In this document: positions 18,911 through 25,585 of the stretch, piece by piece
Position numbering within the stretch: the stretch's first letter is position 1
How the letters are laid out: every line of letters begins with the position of its first letter
Assembly (NCBI RefSeq): GCF_014212015.1
Contig: NZ_JACJVN010000061.1
Coordinates: 1-38,812, forward strand
Direction: 5' to 3'
Origin: Cohnella lubricantis
GTDB taxonomy: Bacteria > Bacillota > Bacilli > Paenibacillales > Paenibacillaceae
DNA: 38,812 bases
The notes under the pieces: generated by a model
Seen by the model: only the letters and a program-made list of their open reading frames with translations
Told to the model about the DNA's origin: nothing
Database searches by the model: none
Made by a program: the position numbers and the translations under genes

Positions 18911-19138
18911 GCTGGCGTGGCGAGGAGTTGAGGGCCGGCGGGCGAGAAGCAGAAACGCTGGCGTGGCGAGGAGTAGGGGGCTGGCGGGCAAGGAGCAGAG
19001 ATGCTGGTGTGGTGAGGAGTAGAGGGCCGGCGGGCGAGAAGCAGAGACGCTGGCGTGGCGAGGAGTAGGGGGCTGGCGGGCAAGGAGCAGAGACGCTGGC
19101 GTGGCGAGGAGTAGAGGGCCGGCGGGCGAGAAGCAGAG
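18911..19138 (+). repeat. 46-bp tandem repeat, five copies with alternating A/B variants
   Basis: Units start at 18911, 18957, 19003, 19049 and 19095. All begin GCTGGYGTGGYGAGGAGT. Units 1, 3 and 5 carry AGGGCCGGCGGGCGAGAAGC; units 2 and 4 carry GGGGCTGGCGGGCAAGGAGC. The order A-B-A-B-A suggests amplification of a 92-bp dimer. 46 is not a multiple of three, so the block is unlikely to be coding. It begins 32 nt after the purF stop. Confidence 0.9.
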
Positions 19139-19194
19139 TTGGCGGAGCGCGGCGACCGAGCATGCGGCCGATGTGCCCGGCTGCAGCCGGGGCG

Positions 19195-19377
19195 GATTGT
19201 ATATGATTTTTCATATACAATCGACCGATTTTTTGGTTTCGGGCCCGATATATACTAAATTTCGTATAAAATCGCGCTTCCGTACCGGTTATGGGCCAAA
19301 TGTGTATGAAATTTCACACACAATCGGGCTATTGCGCTCGATGTGAGGCAAATGTGTATGAAATTTCACACACAATC
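19195..19377. repeat. 51/52-bp palindromic tandem repeat, family 2 (four units)
   Basis: Palindromes of 27-28 nt start at 19195, 19247, 19298 and 19350, so the steps are 52, 51 and 52 bp with about 24 nt of different sequence between them. The first is perfect (GATTGTATATGA / TCATATACAATC around TTTT). The second is degenerate. The third and fourth are identical to each other (AAATGTGTATGAAAT / ATTTCACACACAATC). The block is AT-rich inside a very GC-rich operon. It has the same geometry as the other two 51-bp families but an unrelated sequence. Confidence 0.85.
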
Positions 19378-19389
19378 CAATCTTCCACA

Positions 19390-19555
19390 GTCGCAGCTTG
19401 CTGCGACCCCCATAGCGAAGTGAAGTCATTGATATTTTCAAGACTGGTGAGATTCCGCCAATAGAGCGGAATCGTTCTGGAGGAACGAAGTGATCGCCTT
19501 TGTCCCCGGATTCTTCCCCTGTTAGGGGTCACAATTCAGAAGAATCTGGGGACAA
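19390..19555 (+). other. Cluster of strong hairpins upstream of purM
   Basis: Four inverted repeats follow each other. GTCGCAGC-TT-GCTGCGAC is at 19390-19407. GATTCCGC / GCGGAATC is at 19451-19473. CGTTC / GAACG is at 19473-19487. The largest, TTGTCCCCGGATTCTTC (19500-19516) pairing with GAAGAATCTGGGGACAA (19539-19555), has one G-U pair and encloses a smaller CCCC/GGGG stem. No T-run follows, so these do not look like simple terminators. They could cause mRNA processing or stability differences between purF and purM. Confidence 0.7.
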
Positions 19556-19632
19556 CAGCGACCGGAAGAACGATTGCCGCTCCAACGGGCAGCGAATCAT
19601 CGGCTTATCACCAATATGAAGGAGTGAACGAA

Positions 19633-20676
19633 GTGTCCGAAGCGTACAAACAAGCCGGCGTCGACATTGCCGCGGGCAACGAAGCCGTCGAACGGATGAA
19701 GAAGCACGTCCAGAGGACGTTCCGTCCGGAGGTGCTGACCGGCCTCGGCGGGTTCGGCGGGCTCTTCTCGCTGAACAAGGACAAATACGAGGAGCCGGTG
19801 CTCGTCTCCGGCACCGACGGCGTCGGCACGAAGCTGAAGCTGGCGTTCGCCCTCGACAAGCACGACACGATCGGCATCGACGCCGTCGCCATGTGCGTGA
19901 ACGACGTCGTCGTGACGGGCGCCGAGCCGCTTTTCTTCCTCGATTATCTGGCATGCGGCAAGCTCGTGCCGGAGAAGATCGAAGCGATCGTCAGCGGCGT
20001 CGCCGAAGGCTGCCGCCAGGCGGGCTGCGCGCTCATCGGCGGCGAGACGGCCGAGATGCCGGGCATGTACCAGGACGGCGAGTATGACATCGCCGGCTTC
20101 ACGGTCGGCATCGTCGACCGCCCGAAGGCGATCGACGGCTCTGCCATTAAGCCGGGCGACGCCGTTATCGGCCTCGGCTCGAGCGGCGTGCACTCTAACG
20201 GCTACTCGCTCGTGCGCCGCCTGCTGATCGAGCCGATCGGCTACGGCTACGCGGACAAGCTGCCCGAGCTGGAAGGCAAGACGCTCGGCGACGTGCTCAT
20301 CGAGCCGACGCGCATCTACGTCAAGTCGATCCTCACTCTCCTGGAGAGCGTGCAGATCAAAGGCATGGCGCACATCACGGGCGGCGGCTTCATCGAGAAC
20401 ATTCCGCGCGTGCTGCCGGAAGGCGTGAACGTCGACATCGAGCTCGGCTCGTGGCCGATTCAGCCGATCTTCAAGCTGATGCAGCAGGGCGGCGCGATCA
20501 CGGACCGCGACATGTTCACGACGTTCAACATGGGCGTCGGCATGGTGCTGATCGTTCCCGCGGAGCAGGCGGAGCAAGCGGTCGCGATCGCCCAGGCGCA
20601 AGGCGAGCAAGCGTACGTCATCGGCCAAGTCACTTCGGGCAGCCGCATCGTCACGTTCGGAGGCGCCGAGCTGTAA
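19633..20676 (+). CDS. purM: AIR synthase PurM
   Basis: PurM closes the imidazole ring, turning FGAM into AIR with ATP. The 347-residue protein begins [25 protein letters not shown], close to Bacillus PurM, and contains [31 protein letters not shown] and [10 protein letters not shown]. The GTG at 19633 was chosen because AAGGAG ends nine bases earlier and the protein then starts with SEAY as in relatives; another GTG three codons upstream overlaps the ribosome binding site. It follows the repeat-rich gap after purF and overlaps purN by one base (TAATG). Confidence 0.96.
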   Translation: MSEAYKQAGVDIAAGNEAVERMKKHVQRTFRPEVLTGLGGFGGLFSLNKDKYEEPVLVSGTDGVGTKLKLAFALDKHDTIGIDAVAMCVNDVVVTGAEPLFFLDYLACGKLVPEKIEAIVSGVAEGCRQAGCALIGGETAEMPGMYQDGEYDIAGFTVGIVDRPKAIDGSAIKPGDAVIGLGSSGVHSNGYSLVRRLLIEPIGYGYADKLPELEGKTLGDVLIEPTRIYVKSILTLLESVQIKGMAHITGGGFIENIPRVLPEGVNVDIELGSWPIQPIFKLMQQGGAITDRDMFTTFNMGVGMVLIVPAEQAEQAVAIAQAQGEQAYVIGQVTSGSRIVTFGGAEL

Positions 20677-21350
20677 TGCCCGCCGGCAACGGCAGCCAGC
20701 TGCGCGTCGCCGTCTTCGCGTCGGGCAGCGGCAGCAACTTCCAGGCGCTGGCCGAGGCGGTGCGGGACGGCGGCATCCCCGCCGAGATCGCGCTGCTCGT
20801 ATGCGACAAGCCGGCAGCGCCGGTCGTGCGGCGAGCCGAGACGCTGGGCGTACCGACGTATCTTTTCGACCCGAAGTCGTATGCTTCCCGCGAAGCGTAT
20901 GAAGAAGAGATCGTCGGCCGCCTGCGCGAGGAAGGCGTGGAGCTCATCGTGCTGGCCGGCTACATGCGGATCATCACCGACGTGCTCGTGAAGCCTTACG
21001 ATGGGCGGATGATCAACGTGCATCCTTCGCTGCTGCCGGCCTTCCCCGGAATGCGGGCGGTTCGCCAGGCGCTGGAGCACGGAGTGAAGGTGGCGGGCGC
21101 GACGGTGCACTTCGTGGACGGCGGGCTCGACTCCGGGCCGATCCTCGCGCAGAAGGCGGTCGAGATCCGCGGGGACGATACGGAGGAGACGCTGACGGCG
21201 CGGATTCATGCGATCGAGCACGAACTGCTGCCGCAGGCGGTCCGCTGGATCGCGGAAGGGCGAGTGAAGTTGAACGGACGGAACGTGACGATTAGGCACG
21301 ACGAATCGGAATTTCAGAAGGGACGAGGAACGACACATGAGCGAGAATAA
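20676..21350 (+). CDS. purN: Phosphoribosylglycinamide formyltransferase PurN
   Basis: PurN transfers a formyl group from 10-formyl-tetrahydrofolate to GAR. The GSGSN phosphate-binding loop (17-21), the catalytic N114 and H116 in NVHPSLLPAFPG, and D152 in DGGLDSGPI are all present. At 224 residues it is somewhat longer than the Bacillus enzyme (about 195), mainly because of a charged C-terminal tail. Its ATG overlaps the purM stop (TAATG), and its 3' end overlaps the next gene by 14 bases, both consistent with coupled translation. Confidence 0.96.
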   Translation: MPAGNGSQLRVAVFASGSGSNFQALAEAVRDGGIPAEIALLVCDKPAAPVVRRAETLGVPTYLFDPKSYASREAYEEEIVGRLREEGVELIVLAGYMRIITDVLVKPYDGRMINVHPSLLPAFPGMRAVRQALEHGVKVAGATVHFVDGGLDSGPILAQKAVEIRGDDTEETLTARIHAIEHELLPQAVRWIAEGRVKLNGRNVTIRHDESEFQKGRGTTHERE

Positions 21351-22518
21351 CGATATCGCGTTGAGATACGGCATGAACCCGCACCAGAAGGATGCGAAAA
21401 TCTATTCGGCGGACGGCCGGCCGCTGCCGCTGACCGTCGTGAACGGCGACCCCGGCTTCATCAATCTGCTCGACGCGCTGAACGCGTTCCAGCTCGTGCG
21501 CGAGCTGCGCCAAGCGACCGGCCTGCCGGCGGCGGCATCGTTCAAGCACGTCAGCCCGGCCGGCGCGGCTGTGTACGCGCCGATGACGCCGGAGCTGGCG
21601 AAGGCGTACTTCGTCGACGGCATGGAGCTGTCGCCGCTGGCAACGGCTTACGCCCGCGCGCGCGGCGCGGACCGGATGAGCTCCTTCGGGGACGCGGCCG
21701 CGCTGAGCGACGTCGTGGACGCATCCACCGCGCTGCTGCTGAAGCGCGAGGTGTCCGACCTCGTCGTGGCGCCGGGCTACACGCCCGAGGCGCTCGACAT
21801 TCTGAAGCAGAAGAAGGGCGGCAAGTACCTCGTGCTGCAGATCGATCCGGACTACGTGCCGGACCCGATCGAGACGCGCACGCTGTTCGGCATGAAGCTT
21901 CAGCAGGAACGCAACAATGCGGTGCCGGACGCAACGGTTTTCGACCATGTCGTGACCTCGAACAAGGAACTGACAGAAGACGCGAAGCGCGATATGCTCG
22001 TGGCGCTCATCACGCTTAAGTACACGCAGTCCAACTCGATCTGCTACGCGCTGGACGGCCAGACGATCGGCATCGGCGCGGGCCAGCAGTCGCGCATTCA
22101 CTGCACGCGCCTCGCCGGCGACAAGGCGGACCGCTGGTATCTGCGCCAGCATCCGGCCGCGCTGAACATGAAGTTCCGCGAAGGGCTGTCGCGCGCCGAG
22201 CAGAACAACGCGATCGACCTGTGGCTGGAAGAGGAAGTGACTCCGGTCGAGCAAGCCGCTTGGGAGAGCTGCTTCGACGAAGCGCCGGCCCGCTTGACGC
22301 GGGAGGAGAAGCGCGAATGGCTTCGCGGCCTGCAAGGCGTCTCGTACGGCTCCGACGCCTTCCTGCCGTTCCGCGACAATCTCGACCGGGCGAGCCGCAG
22401 CGGCGTGAAGTACGTCATTCAGGCCGGCAGCTCGCTGCGCGACGAAGAAGTGGTGCAAGCGGCGAACGATTACGGCATGGTCATGGTATACTCGGGCGTA
22501 CGCCTGTTCCACCACTGA
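21337..22518 (+). CDS. Stand-alone AICAR formyltransferase (PurH C-terminal domain only)
   Basis: This enzyme adds the last formyl group, AICAR to FAICAR, using 10-formyl-tetrahydrofolate. It corresponds to the transformylase domain of PurH, sometimes called PurV when separate. The N-terminal MGS-like IMP cyclohydrolase domain is absent: residue 1 is followed at once by IALRYGMNPHQK. The catalytic pair K70-H71 lies in SFKHVSPAG. As I remember the human ATIC C-terminal domain, long stretches match it closely, such as STAYARARGADRMSSFGD, KYTQSNS(V/I)CYA, GQQSRIHCTRLAGDKA, and the C-terminal RLFHH. Bacterial PurH, by contrast, has FVKHANPCG at the active site. GAGG precedes the ATG. The adjacent purO supplies the missing cyclohydrolase. 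Confidence 0.94.
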   Translation: MSENNDIALRYGMNPHQKDAKIYSADGRPLPLTVVNGDPGFINLLDALNAFQLVRELRQATGLPAAASFKHVSPAGAAVYAPMTPELAKAYFVDGMELSPLATAYARARGADRMSSFGDAAALSDVVDASTALLLKREVSDLVVAPGYTPEALDILKQKKGGKYLVLQIDPDYVPDPIETRTLFGMKLQQERNNAVPDATVFDHVVTSNKELTEDAKRDMLVALITLKYTQSNSICYALDGQTIGIGAGQQSRIHCTRLAGDKADRWYLRQHPAALNMKFREGLSRAEQNNAIDLWLEEEVTPVEQAAWESCFDEAPARLTREEKREWLRGLQGVSYGSDAFLPFRDNLDRASRSGVKYVIQAGSSLRDEEVVQAANDYGMVMVYSGVRLFHH

Positions 22519-22539
22519 GCAGGGGGCGAGAGAAGAGAC

Positions 22540-23298
22540 ATGACGACGAATACGATGGCGAAATGGCAAACGCTGGCGGATCAGACGGTCGCGCAATTGC
22601 GGACGAACGCTTATCCGGGCCGGGGCATCATTATTGGGCTGACGCCGGACGCGACGCGCTACGTGCAGGTGTATTGGATCATGGGACGGAGCGACAACAG
22701 CCGCAACCGGATCTTCGTGCCGGAGACGAACGGGTTCCTGCGCACGGAGGCAGCCGATCCGGCGAAGCTGTCCGATCCGTCGCTGATCATCTATTATCCG
22801 CTGCGCCACGTTGGCAGCGCGCATATCGTGACGAACGGCGACCAGACCGACACAATCTGGGAAGCGCTGAAGGGCGGCGGCACGTTCGAGCAGGCGCTCG
22901 GGACGCGCACGTATGAGCCGGACCCGCCGAACTTCACGCCGCGCATCTCCGGCCTGGTGGACTTGAACGACAAGCAGAACGCGTACAAGCTGTCGATCCT
23001 CAAGACGAACGAGAACGATGAGGCGCAGACGAAGAGACACTTTTTCCACTATGAAAAGGCGCTTCCCGGATTCGGCCACTTCATCTCGACCTACGTGGGG
23101 GACGGCAATCCGCTTCCTTCGTTCGCGGGCGAGCCGCAGCTGGCTCCGCTGTTCGACGACGAGCGGGAGACGGCGCGGTTCTATTGGGACCTGCTGAACG
23201 AGGACAACCGGATCTCGCTGCTCGTGAAGACGATTGACGTGCAGGGCGGCGAGACCTCGCTGACCGTCATCAACAAACACTCCGAAGGGGGCGTATAA
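22540..23298 (+). CDS. purO: IMP cyclohydrolase, PurO type
   Basis: This protein probably closes the purine ring, FAICAR to IMP, the last step of the pathway. The 252-residue sequence fits the PurO (IMP_cyclohyd) family first described in methanogens. YPGRGIIIGLTPD matches the N-terminal strand, HIVTNGDQTDTI the VTNGSHTDTI motif, and NFTPRIS the (N)TPRI motif, as I recall them from Methanothermobacter PurO. It is not related to the PurH cyclohydrolase domain. It sits between the stand-alone transformylase and purD, exactly where purH would be in Bacillus. AGGGGGCGAG lies before the ATG at 22540; a second ATG at 22555 is less well placed. The function is inferred from family and position. Confidence 0.88.
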   Translation: MTTNTMAKWQTLADQTVAQLRTNAYPGRGIIIGLTPDATRYVQVYWIMGRSDNSRNRIFVPETNGFLRTEAADPAKLSDPSLIIYYPLRHVGSAHIVTNGDQTDTIWEALKGGGTFEQALGTRTYEPDPPNFTPRISGLVDLNDKQNAYKLSILKTNENDEAQTKRHFFHYEKALPGFGHFISTYVGDGNPLPSFAGEPQLAPLFDDERETARFYWDLLNEDNRISLLVKTIDVQGGETSLTVINKHSEGGV

Positions 23299-23301
23299 CC
23301 C

Positions 23302-24579
23302 GTGCGCATACTCGTCATCGGCCGGGGCGGCCGCGAGCACGCGATCGTCTGGGCGCTCCGCAAGAGCGACAAAGTGAAGCAGCTGTACTGCGCGCCCGGC
23401 AACGCGGGCATCGCCGAGCTGGCGGAGAACGTCGACATTGGCGAGATGGAGTTCGACCGGCTCGTCCAGTTCTCGTGCGACAACGCGATCGATCTGGTCG
23501 TCGTCGGTCCTGACGACCCGCTGGCGGCGGGCATCGTCGACGCCTTCGAGGCGGCGAAGATTCCGGTGTACGGGCCTCGCAAGAACGCGGCGGAGATCGA
23601 GGGCAGCAAGATCTTCATGAAGAATCTGCTGAAGAAGTACGACATCCCGACCGCGCGCTACGAGACGTTCACCGATTACGAGACGGCGCTGGCGTACTTG
23701 CGCTCGCAGCCGGTGCCGATCGTCATCAAGGCGGACGGGCTGGCGGCGGGCAAGGGCGTCACCGTCTGCTTCACGCGCGAGGAAGCGGAAGCGGCGCTGC
23801 GCGAGACGATGGTCGGCGGCGCGTTCGGCGCGGCGGGCGAGAAGGTCGTCATCGAGGAGTTCCTCGAGGGGCAGGAGATGTCGATCCTCGCGTTCGTCGA
23901 CGGCGAGACGGTGCGGCCGATGTCGCCGGCGCAGGATCACAAGCCGGCGTTCGACGGCGACAAGGGGCCGAACACGGGCGGCATGGGCACGTATTCGCCG
24001 CTGCCGCACATTCCGGCGTCGGTGGTGGAGGACGCCATCGAGAATATCGTGAAGCCGACGGCGCGCGCGATGGCGGCGGAGGGCCGGCCGTTCCGCGGGG
24101 TGCTGTTCGCCGGGCTCATGATCACGAAGGACGGGCCGAAGACGATCGAGTTCAACGCGCGCTTCGGCGATCCGGAGACGCAGGTCGTGCTGCCGCGGCT
24201 GAAGACGGATCTGCTGGACATCTTCCTCGCTTCGCTGAATGGCAGGCTCGGCGAGATCGACATCGCTTGGAGCGACGAAGCGGCGGTATGCGTCATTCTC
24301 GCCTCCGGCGGCTACCCGGGCTCGTATCCGAAGGGCTTGCCGATCTCGGGGCTGGAGGAAGCGGCGGCGATGGAAGGCGCGCTCGTGTTCCACGCGGGCA
24401 CGGCGGCGAAGGACGGCCGCATCGTCACGGCCGGCGGACGGGTGCTCGGCGTCGTCGGCCTCGGGGCGGACATCGCGGCCGCGCGGGTTAAAGCGTATGC
24501 GGCGGCTGACCGCATCGCGTTCGAGGGCAAGCAGAATCGGACCGACATCGCCGCCAAGGCGCTGGTCTCGGATAAGTAA
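23302..24579 (+). CDS. purD: Phosphoribosylamine-glycine ligase PurD
   Basis: PurD is an ATP-grasp enzyme that joins phosphoribosylamine and glycine to give GAR. The 425-residue protein shows RILVIGRGGREHAIVWAL, VGPDDPLAAGIVD, KADGLAAGKGVTVC, the PurD signature ARFGDPETQ, and a C-terminal domain ending in RTDIAAKAL. The start is GTG at 23302, three bases after the purO stop, with AAGGGGG in the purO end. It is the last gene of the operon and is followed by a terminator. Confidence 0.97.
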   Translation: MRILVIGRGGREHAIVWALRKSDKVKQLYCAPGNAGIAELAENVDIGEMEFDRLVQFSCDNAIDLVVVGPDDPLAAGIVDAFEAAKIPVYGPRKNAAEIEGSKIFMKNLLKKYDIPTARYETFTDYETALAYLRSQPVPIVIKADGLAAGKGVTVCFTREEAEAALRETMVGGAFGAAGEKVVIEEFLEGQEMSILAFVDGETVRPMSPAQDHKPAFDGDKGPNTGGMGTYSPLPHIPASVVEDAIENIVKPTARAMAAEGRPFRGVLFAGLMITKDGPKTIEFNARFGDPETQVVLPRLKTDLLDIFLASLNGRLGEIDIAWSDEAAVCVILASGGYPGSYPKGLPISGLEEAAAMEGALVFHAGTAAKDGRIVTAGGRVLGVVGLGADIAAARVKAYAAADRIAFEGKQNRTDIAAKALVSDK

Positions 24580-24595
24580 TCTAGTTAGATTGCGT

Positions 24596-24664
24596 ACCGC
24601 AAGGACGTCCCCTTCCACTGCCCGCCAAGCCGGGCTACGTCGGGGGGCGCCATGCGGTTTTTTT
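24596..24664 (+). terminator. Rho-independent terminator of the purine operon
   Basis: ACCGCA (24596-24601) pairs with TGCGGT (24653-24658), with an inner stem GCCCG / CGGGC, followed by seven T residues at 24658-24664. It lies 17 nt after purD. Confidence 0.82.
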
Positions 24665-24737
24665 CTCTTTTTGGGGCTCATCCCCTCTGCTCAGCCGGAT
24701 GCGTACGCATCGCTTTTGCCCAAGGGGCACAAAGCTT

Positions 24738-25125
24738 ACCGAAGATGTAGAAGAGATCGACTTCTTATAGGTGGAACATGGAATCTGAGCCCAAGAGGTC
24801 GAACAGATCGACCTCTTGAGGGCTAAACCTGGAATCTGAGCCCAAGAGGTCGAACAGATCGACCTCTTGAGGGCTAAACCTGGGATCTGAGCCCAAGAGG
24901 TCGAACAGATCGACCTCTTGAGGGCTAAACCTGCAATCTGAGCCCAGGAGGTCGAACAGATCGACCTCTTGAGGGCTAAACCTGGAATCTGAGCCCAGGA
25001 GGTCGAAGAGATCGACCTCTTGAGGGCTAAACCTGGGATCTGAGCCCAAGAGGTCGAACAGATCGACTACATGCAGGTTTGACGACGCATCTTCCTCGAT
25101 GTAGTCGATTAAATCGACTTCTGTG
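24738..25125. repeat. 51-bp palindromic tandem repeat, family 3 (six good units, two degenerate)
   Basis: Palindromes CAAGAGGTCGA-ACAGA-TCGACCTCTTG start at 24792, 24843, 24894, 24945, 24996 and 25047, exactly 51 bp apart. Degenerate units flank them near 24740 and 25098. The 24 nt between palindromes (AGGGCTAAACCTGGGATCTG and variants) are also conserved. Two units carry A-to-G changes in the arm that still pair as G-U. In unit 6 the right arm has become TCGACTACAT, which no longer pairs within the unit but does pair with ATGTAGTCGA of the last unit. The minus strand is open through the array in a 17-residue frame. The block lies after the purine terminator. Confidence 0.92.
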
Positions 25126-25202
25126 AGGGGCGCGTATCCATCCAACTTGAAATGAGCAGCCTCTGCTGCAGCGAGCTCACATCGGTATATCAGAAGGGAC
25201 AC
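24765..25202 (-). CDS. Possible repeat protein read from the family 3 array (doubtful)
   Basis: This is a 145-codon open frame. Its GTG start directly abuts the TGA of the 39-residue membrane protein gene, with GGAAAGAG just upstream, so translational coupling is possible. After about 45 residues it consists of a 17-residue repeat, VDLFDLLGSDSRFSPQE, about six times: acidic and hydrophobic. The frame exists because 51 is a multiple of three and this strand lacks stops. Non-coding origin is more likely, because similar open frames occur by the same arithmetic in repeat family 1. It is listed because its position is suggestive. Confidence 0.22.
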   Translation of the reverse strand: MSLLIYRCELAAAEAAHFKLDGYAPLTEVDLIDYIEEDASSNLHVVDLFDLLGSDPRFSPQEVDLFDLLGSDSRFSPQEVDLFDLLGSDCRFSPQEVDLFDLLGSDPRFSPQEVDLFDLLGSDSRFSPQEVDLFDLLGSDSMFHL

Positions 25203-25322
25203 TCACTCTTTCCAGAACAGCGACTTGCGGTTGGAGAACACGTAGGTGACGGCGAAGACGACCCCGATGATGAGAATCGACGTCACAACGTGGCTATTGA
25301 CCCAAGATATGAAGGCGTTCAT
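25203..25322 (-). CDS. Small single-pass membrane protein (39 residues)
   Basis: This short gene encodes a hydrophobic helix, VVTSILIIGVVFAVTYVF, preceded by a polar N-terminus (MNAFISWVNSH) and followed by a basic tail (SNRKSLFWKE). The layout fits a one-helix membrane protein with the tail in the cytoplasm. AAAGGAG lies 12 bases upstream of the ATG, slightly far but strong. It lies between the repeat array and the alpha/beta hydrolase, on the opposite strand to both neighbouring transcripts. I do not recognise the family and no function can be given. The clear helix, the charged end and the ribosome binding site make it more likely real than chance. Confidence 0.65.
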   Translation of the reverse strand: MNAFISWVNSHVVTSILIIGVVFAVTYVFSNRKSLFWKE

Positions 25323-25499
25323 AGGCTGATCGGGCTCCTTTGTAAGCCAAGATATGGTTAAGGTGCCCCATCATGCAGGATTGCAATCATGCATCAGAGC
25401 CCCCCGGGATGATGGGAAATCAGCTAATGAGAGTATTCGGTTCCTCGCATTTCCCTTCCCCGCGCTCCCGAATTCCCGCAATGAGAGGTATTAAGCTGC

Positions 25500-25528
25500 T
25501 TGATCAGAAGCACTGGAGATGCTACAAT
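25500..25528 (+). promoter_or_regulatory. Promoter of the alpha/beta hydrolase gene
   Basis: TTGATC (25500-25505), a 17-nt spacer and TACAAT (25523-25528) make a good sigma-A promoter. It lies about 58 nt upstream of the hydrolase start. Confidence 0.7.
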
Positions 25529-25585
25529 CTAATACATACTAAAATAATCGGAATTAATGGAATTCCGCGCAGGAGGATGATCGCC

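Noticed and set aside
17335..19083. 582-codon minus frame opposite purF and other long antisense frames (for example 7540-9303, 14978-16219, 29949-31385)
   Set aside because: They mirror the third-codon GC bias of real plus-strand genes, and have no ribosome binding sites or recognisable domains.
19101..19346. 81-codon plus frame across the 46-bp and family 2 repeats
   Set aside because: It joins two unrelated repeat blocks, lacks a ribosome binding site and shows no conserved domain.
19195..19377. CRISPR array
   Set aside because: There are only four repeats, two of them diverged. The repeats are full palindromes, the spacing is 51-52 bp as in the clearly non-CRISPR families, and no cas gene is in the window.
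21292..24681. 1129-codon open frame on the minus strand opposite purN through purD
   Set aside because: It is a shadow of GC-rich genes. The encoded protein is rich in Arg, His, Val and Asp without any domain, and the plus strand holds five clear purine enzymes.
24738..25125. CRISPR array
   Set aside because: The sequence between palindromes is conserved rather than variable, so these are plain tandem repeats.
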